Positions 6,860-10,376 of a stretch of 10,376 nucleotides of DNA are shown here, piece by piece. The DNA is from Verrucomicrobia bacterium UBA1629 (GTDB taxonomy: Bacteria; Verrucomicrobiota; Kiritimatiellia; RFP12; UBA1067). Under the pieces are notes generated by a model. It saw only the letters and a list, made by a program, of their open reading frames with translations, was not told the DNA's origin and did not search any database. How positions within the stretch are numbered: the first letter of the stretch is position 1; each line of letters opens with the position of its first letter. Position numbers and translations under genes: made by a program. Where the stretch lies: NCBI GenBank assembly GCA_002321305.1, contig DCMF01000016.1, positions 1-10,376 on the forward strand, written 5' to 3'.

Positions 6860-9800
6860 ATGTTCACGGCGGCCCTTGGACTTCTGCTGGCGGCGGCGCC
6901 CTGCGGACTGACGGTCGAGAACCGGGTCGATCCGCAGGGGATCGACGTCCCCGCGCCGCGCCTCTCGTGGAAGGGCGCGGCGGAGGCCGGCGAGACGAAT
7001 GCCGTCCAGACGGCCTGGCGCATCCTGGTCGCCTCGTCCGAAGCGAAGCTGGCGGCGGAGGTCGGCGACCTGTGGGACAGCGGGAAGACGCCGGGCGGCG
7101 ATTCGCGCCATGTCCGCTATGCGGGCGCGCCGCTCCGCACGTCGCGGCACTGCTTCTGGAAGGTGCGGACGTGGGACGGCGCAGACCGGCCTTCGGAATG
7201 GAGCCGAACGGCCGAATGGCTGACGGGCATCATGCCGCCCGACGCCTGGCGGGCGAAATGGATTGCGCCTTCAAAGGAGACGCAGCCGGAGGATGCCCTC
7301 GACGCGGCGCGCTGGGTGACGGCGGCGCCCGGCACGAACGGGTGCGTGGTCTTCACGCGGCGGTTTGCGGTGGAAGGGCTGAAGTCGGACGCGTGCGTCG
7401 AACTGGCGTTCGCGTCGACTGCGGCCTGTGCGATCACGGTCAACGGACGTCCGCTCTACCGGTCGTTCACGGCGGCGCCGGACTATCGCTTCGCGCGCTT
7501 CCGCGACTTGACGCGCAGTCTGCGGGACGGGACGAACGAGATCGAGGTCGTCCTGAAGCCGGGCGCGACGCAGGCGTTCATCGCCGCCATTCGGTTCCCA
7601 GACGGACGGCGGCTCGCGACGGACGCCTCTTGGGGACGGGATCTTGGCGGCTTGCGCGAGACACCGTTCGGGCGCGAGCTGATTGTGCGGCACGAGACGG
7701 CCTCGCCCGCGTTTGATAAGACGTTCGCCGTGACGGGGGCGGTCGATGCGGCCGTCCTGCAGATCACGGGACTGGGCTTCTACGAGGCCGAACTGAACGG
7801 ACGGCGGATCGGGACGCGCGTGCTGGAGCCGGTGCCGACGCGCTACGACCGCCGTGCGCTCTATTCGACTTACGACGTCGCACCGTACCTGAAGCCCGGC
7901 GAGAACCGTCTGCGCGTGACGTTGGGGCATGGCTGGTATGACGTGCGCGCCCTCGCCGTGTGGAACTTCGACATGGCGCCGTGGCGGAATGCGCCGCGCC
8001 TGATCGCGCAGCTCGACCTTTCGCTTGCGGACGGCACGCGGCAGACGGTCGTCTCGGACCGCACCTGGCGGCAGGTGAAAAGCCCGATCGGCTACGACAG
8101 CCTTTACGAGGGCGAAGTGATCGGCGCCTGGAGCCCGGACGAACCGGATTTCGGGAGCCGCGACATCCGTGCGGTCGAGGTTCCGTCGCCGACGAAGATG
8201 CTCCAGGCGGAGCCGTGCGCGCCGTCGCGCGTCGTGCGGACGCTCCGTCCGTCGTCGGTCCATGCGTCGGGCGATGCGTGGGTCGTGACGTTCCCGGAGA
8301 ACTTCGCCGGCTGGATCCGAATGAACGTGCGCAACCAGAAGAAGGGCGACGTGCTGACGGTCCGGTACGACGAGCGCCTCTCGGCGGACGGCTCGCCCGC
8401 GTGGGATTCGCCGCTGGACGGGCGGCACGCCGACGCGGCGGAACGCGCGAAAGCCGCCGGGAAGGAAGTCCGCCGCGTGGACTGCTACTTTGGCTTTTCG
8501 GGCATGGACGGCGGCTGGATCGAGCCGAACGGCTTCCAGACGGACTGCTTCGTGTCGTCTGGGAAGGACGTGGAGGTCTACGAGCCGCGTTTCGACTGCA
8601 AGGGCTTCCAGTACGTCGTCCTGCGCGGCCTGCGGACGCCGCCCGCGATCGACGACATCACGGGATGCGCCGTGCAGACGGATTTTTCGGACATCGGGAC
8701 ATTCGCCTGTTCGGACGAGACGTTCAACGAGCTGATGCGGATGGGGGTGTGCGCCTACAAGGCGAACTTCGCCAACGGCGTGCCGACGGACTGTCCGCAG
8801 CGCGAGCGGAACGGGTGGACGGGCGACGCCTCCATCGCGAGCGAGCTGGCGCAGTACTGCTTCGAGAACACGGCGGGGTACGAGAAGTGGCTGCGCGACA
8901 TCTGCGACGCGCAGCTGCCGTCGGGCGGCATCCCCCAGATCGTCCCCACGGGCGGCTGGGGCGCGGGCGGCGCGGGTCCCGTCTGGGACAGCGCGCTCGC
9001 CTGCATCGCGTGGAACCTGTGGTGCTATCGCGGCGACCGGGCGATCCTCGGCGAGATCTATCCGCATCTGGTCCGCCACCTCGAATGGGTGCGGGCGAAA
9101 GAGAAAGGCCATCTGGTCGAGAACTGGTTCGGCGACTGGCTCGCCGTGAACGAGAAGCACGTGCCGAACAAGCGCTATACGGCCAGCTGCTACTACTATC
9201 TGGAGACGCGCATCCTGGCGGAGATCGCCGCCGTCCTGGGGCGGACGGACGCCGCCGCCCGCTGGTCGGCGACGGCACGGGCGACGCGGGAGGCCATCAA
9301 CGCCGCGTTCTACAAGGGCGGCGGCGTCTACGACAACGGCGGTCAGACGGCGCAGGCGCTGCCGCTGACGCTTGGCATCGTGCCGAAACCGGAGCGGAAG
9401 GCCGTCGCGGCGAAACTCGTGGAGGCCGTCGCGCGGGCGGACAACCACGTGGACGTGGGGTTGATCGGCATGAAGCATCTCTTCCGTGCGTTGAGCCTTG
9501 CCGGCCGCAGCGATCTCGCCTACCGGCTGCTCGTCAACCCGACGAAGCCTTCGCCCGTCGCCTCGTGGATGAAGCGCGGCGGCACGACCCTGTGGGAGGA
9601 CTGGAACGACGGCGCGTCGCGCAACCATGTGATGTTCGGCGACTACGTGGCGTGGGCCTACCAATATCTGGCGGGCATTCGCCTGCCGGAGTCGGACGGT
9701 TCGAGCGCGGCGTTTCCGAATCCGGCGCAGGTCGCCTTCAAGGACGTGCTTCTGGCGCCCGACCCGTTTGCGGACCTGGATTGGGTCGCCGCTTCGGTCG

Positions 9801-9997
9801 ACGGGCCGTATGGCGTCGTCAAAAGCGAATGGCGGCGCAGCGCGGACGGCGCTGTCACCTATTCGTTCGCCGTGCCGCCGAACACGACGGCGACGATCCG
9901 CCTGCCGGGTTATGCGGATCGGAAAGTCGGCTCGGGAACTTTCGTTTTCCATCACCCAGGAAAAGACAAACCAGGAAAGGACAAAAAAGAGAAATGA
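6860..9997 (+). CDS. GH78 alpha-L-rhamnosidase
   Basis: The product has 1045 aa and should hydrolyse terminal alpha-L-rhamnose with inversion. In order: short signal-like segment (1-15); Fn3-like domain with the family opening VENRVDPQGIDVPAPRLSW (to about 125); an extra beta-sandwich (about 134-265); a rhamnosidase N domain (about 283-430) containing LNGRRIG; a concanavalin-like domain (about 455-612); an (alpha/alpha)6 barrel (about 616-938); and a C-terminal beta domain (about 948-1033). The GH78 signature TDCPQRERNGWTGD spans 643-656, with E649 as probable general acid. TTLWEDWND carries E913 as probable general base. Both catalytic regions are intact. The ATG lies 1 nt after the preceding stop, with GGAAAGAAAG (6844-6853) as ribosome binding site, so translation is probably coupled. 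No alternative start exists between the in-frame stop at 6818-6820 and 6860. The signal segment has no positive n-region, so the export route is less certain. The tail is lysine-rich (GKDKPGKDKKEK). Confidence 0.95.
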   Translation: MFTAALGLLLAAAPCGLTVENRVDPQGIDVPAPRLSWKGAAEAGETNAVQTAWRILVASSEAKLAAEVGDLWDSGKTPGGDSRHVRYAGAPLRTSRHCFWKVRTWDGADRPSEWSRTAEWLTGIMPPDAWRAKWIAPSKETQPEDALDAARWVTAAPGTNGCVVFTRRFAVEGLKSDACVELAFASTAACAITVNGRPLYRSFTAAPDYRFARFRDLTRSLRDGTNEIEVVLKPGATQAFIAAIRFPDGRRLATDASWGRDLGGLRETPFGRELIVRHETASPAFDKTFAVTGAVDAAVLQITGLGFYEAELNGRRIGTRVLEPVPTRYDRRALYSTYDVAPYLKPGENRLRVTLGHGWYDVRALAVWNFDMAPWRNAPRLIAQLDLSLADGTRQTVVSDRTWRQVKSPIGYDSLYEGEVIGAWSPDEPDFGSRDIRAVEVPSPTKMLQAEPCAPSRVVRTLRPSSVHASGDAWVVTFPENFAGWIRMNVRNQKKGDVLTVRYDERLSADGSPAWDSPLDGRHADAAERAKAAGKEVRRVDCYFGFSGMDGGWIEPNGFQTDCFVSSGKDVEVYEPRFDCKGFQYVVLRGLRTPPAIDDITGCAVQTDFSDIGTFACSDETFNELMRMGVCAYKANFANGVPTDCPQRERNGWTGDASIASELAQYCFENTAGYEKWLRDICDAQLPSGGIPQIVPTGGWGAGGAGPVWDSALACIAWNLWCYRGDRAILGEIYPHLVRHLEWVRAKEKGHLVENWFGDWLAVNEKHVPNKRYTASCYYYLETRILAEIAAVLGRTDAAARWSATARATREAINAAFYKGGGVYDNGGQTAQALPLTLGIVPKPERKAVAAKLVEAVARADNHVDVGLIGMKHLFRALSLAGRSDLAYRLLVNPTKPSPVASWMKRGGTTLWEDWNDGASRNHVMFGDYVAWAYQYLAGIRLPESDGSSAAFPNPAQVAFKDVLLAPDPFADLDWVAASVDGPYGVVKSEWRRSADGAVTYSFAVPPNTTATIRLPGYADRKVGSGTFVFHHPGKDKPGKDKKEK
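9956..9985 (+). repeat. 15-bp tandem duplication at the gene 3/gene 4 junction
   Basis: CCAGGAAAAGACAAA (9956-9970) is followed directly by CCAGGAAAGGACAAA (9971-9985), differing at one base. In the rhamnosidase frame this encodes PGKDK twice near the C-terminus. Each unit also carries an AGGAAA purine block; the second, with the following AAAAGAG, lies just upstream of the next gene's ATG (9994) and may act as its ribosome binding site. It looks like a simple slippage duplication. Confidence 0.8.
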
Positions 9998-10376
9998 AGA
10001 CCTCCATTGACATCAACCGCCGCAGCTTCCTCTTCGGATCGGCTGCCGCCGCCGCCCTCGCGGGGTGCGCGACTTCCAAGGTTGGCGCGCGCGCCCTCAA
10101 GCCGGGCGAGAAGTACCGCCTCGCGCTCATCGGCTGCGGCATCCAGATGCGCTGCCTCGAAGAGCAGTTCCTGCGCGCCGATCTCGGCGGCAAGCACGTC
10201 GATGTCGTCGTGGCCTGCGACTGCGACCGCGTGCGCGCGGCGTACATGGCCGAGCGCGTGAACCGCCATGCGGGCAAGGACGTCTGCCGCGCCGCCTTCG
10301 ACTTCCGCGAGGTGCTGGCCGACCCGACGATCGACGCGGTGTGCATCGCGACGCCCGACCACTGGCACGCCTACAT
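9994..10376 (+). CDS. Gfo/Idh/MocA family oxidoreductase, Tat-exported lipoprotein (5' part)
   Basis: The first 127 residues are present and the gene runs off the window. The ATG overlaps the rhamnosidase stop (ATGA), so the two are translationally linked. The N-terminus has a twin-arginine signal (NRRSFLFG, R9-R10), an alanine-rich hydrophobic stretch and a lipobox, LAGC, with C25 the likely lipidated cysteine. The Rossmann NAD(P)-binding start follows: YRLALIGCG at 41-49, a beta2 acidic pair in ACDCDR, and the family hallmark ATPDHWHA at the end. The glycine motif reads GCGIQM where GxGxxG is usual, so the third glycine is replaced by M52. Known members oxidise or reduce sugars, and GH109 members use NAD to cleave glycosides. 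The second catalytic motif (EKP) would lie beyond the window, so the reaction cannot be assigned. Periplasmic location is inferred from the Tat/lipobox signal. Confidence 0.92.
   Translation, partial: MKTSIDINRRSFLFGSAAAAALAGCATSKVGARALKPGEKYRLALIGCGIQMRCLEEQFLRADLGGKHVDVVVACDCDRVRAAYMAERVNRHAGKDVCRAAFDFREVLADPTIDAVCIATPDHWHAY

Overview
The window is GC-rich bacterial DNA, with every supported gene on the + strand. It probably comes from a polysaccharide-degrading member of the PVC group (Kiritimatiellota, Verrucomicrobiota or Lentisphaerota). That placement is inferred from gene style only: large exported proteins that mix LamG-like modules with autotransporter-type beta-strand motifs, a GH78 rhamnosidase, and a Tat-exported Gfo/Idh/MocA oxidoreductase. 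No rRNA, tRNA, CRISPR array or transposase gene was seen.

Layout. Positions 1-54 are probably the last codons of an upstream gene. A perfect 27-bp inverted repeat with a 10-nt loop follows (98-161), in a patch noticeably richer in AT than its surroundings. About 320 bp with no convincing gene (162-478) lead to a good sigma70-type promoter with an extended -10 (479-508). A run of four tightly packed genes begins at 576: a 968-aa secreted modular protein (576-3482), a 1119-aa secreted LamG plus probable TIM-barrel protein (3499-6858), a 1045-aa GH78 alpha-L-rhamnosidase (6860-9997), and the start of a Tat/lipoprotein Gfo/Idh/MocA oxidoreductase (9994 to the window edge). The gaps are 16 bp, 1 bp and a 4-bp ATGA overlap, so this is almost certainly one operon, and it continues past the right edge.

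How the genes may work together (inference). All four products appear to be exported. The rhamnosidase would remove terminal alpha-L-rhamnose from a rhamnose-bearing glycan such as pectic rhamnogalacturonan or a decorated plant or bacterial polysaccharide. The second gene's product looks like a carbohydrate-active enzyme of unassigned family with its own LamG sandwich. The first product looks like a non-catalytic, surface- or matrix-type protein that could hold substrate. The oxidoreductase could act on a released sugar, or hydrolyse a glycoside by the NAD-dependent mechanism known for GH109. No SusC/SusD pair, transporter or regulator lies in the window. The least-explained items are the long perfect hairpin, the unassigned TIM-barrel protein and the alternating architecture of the first protein.
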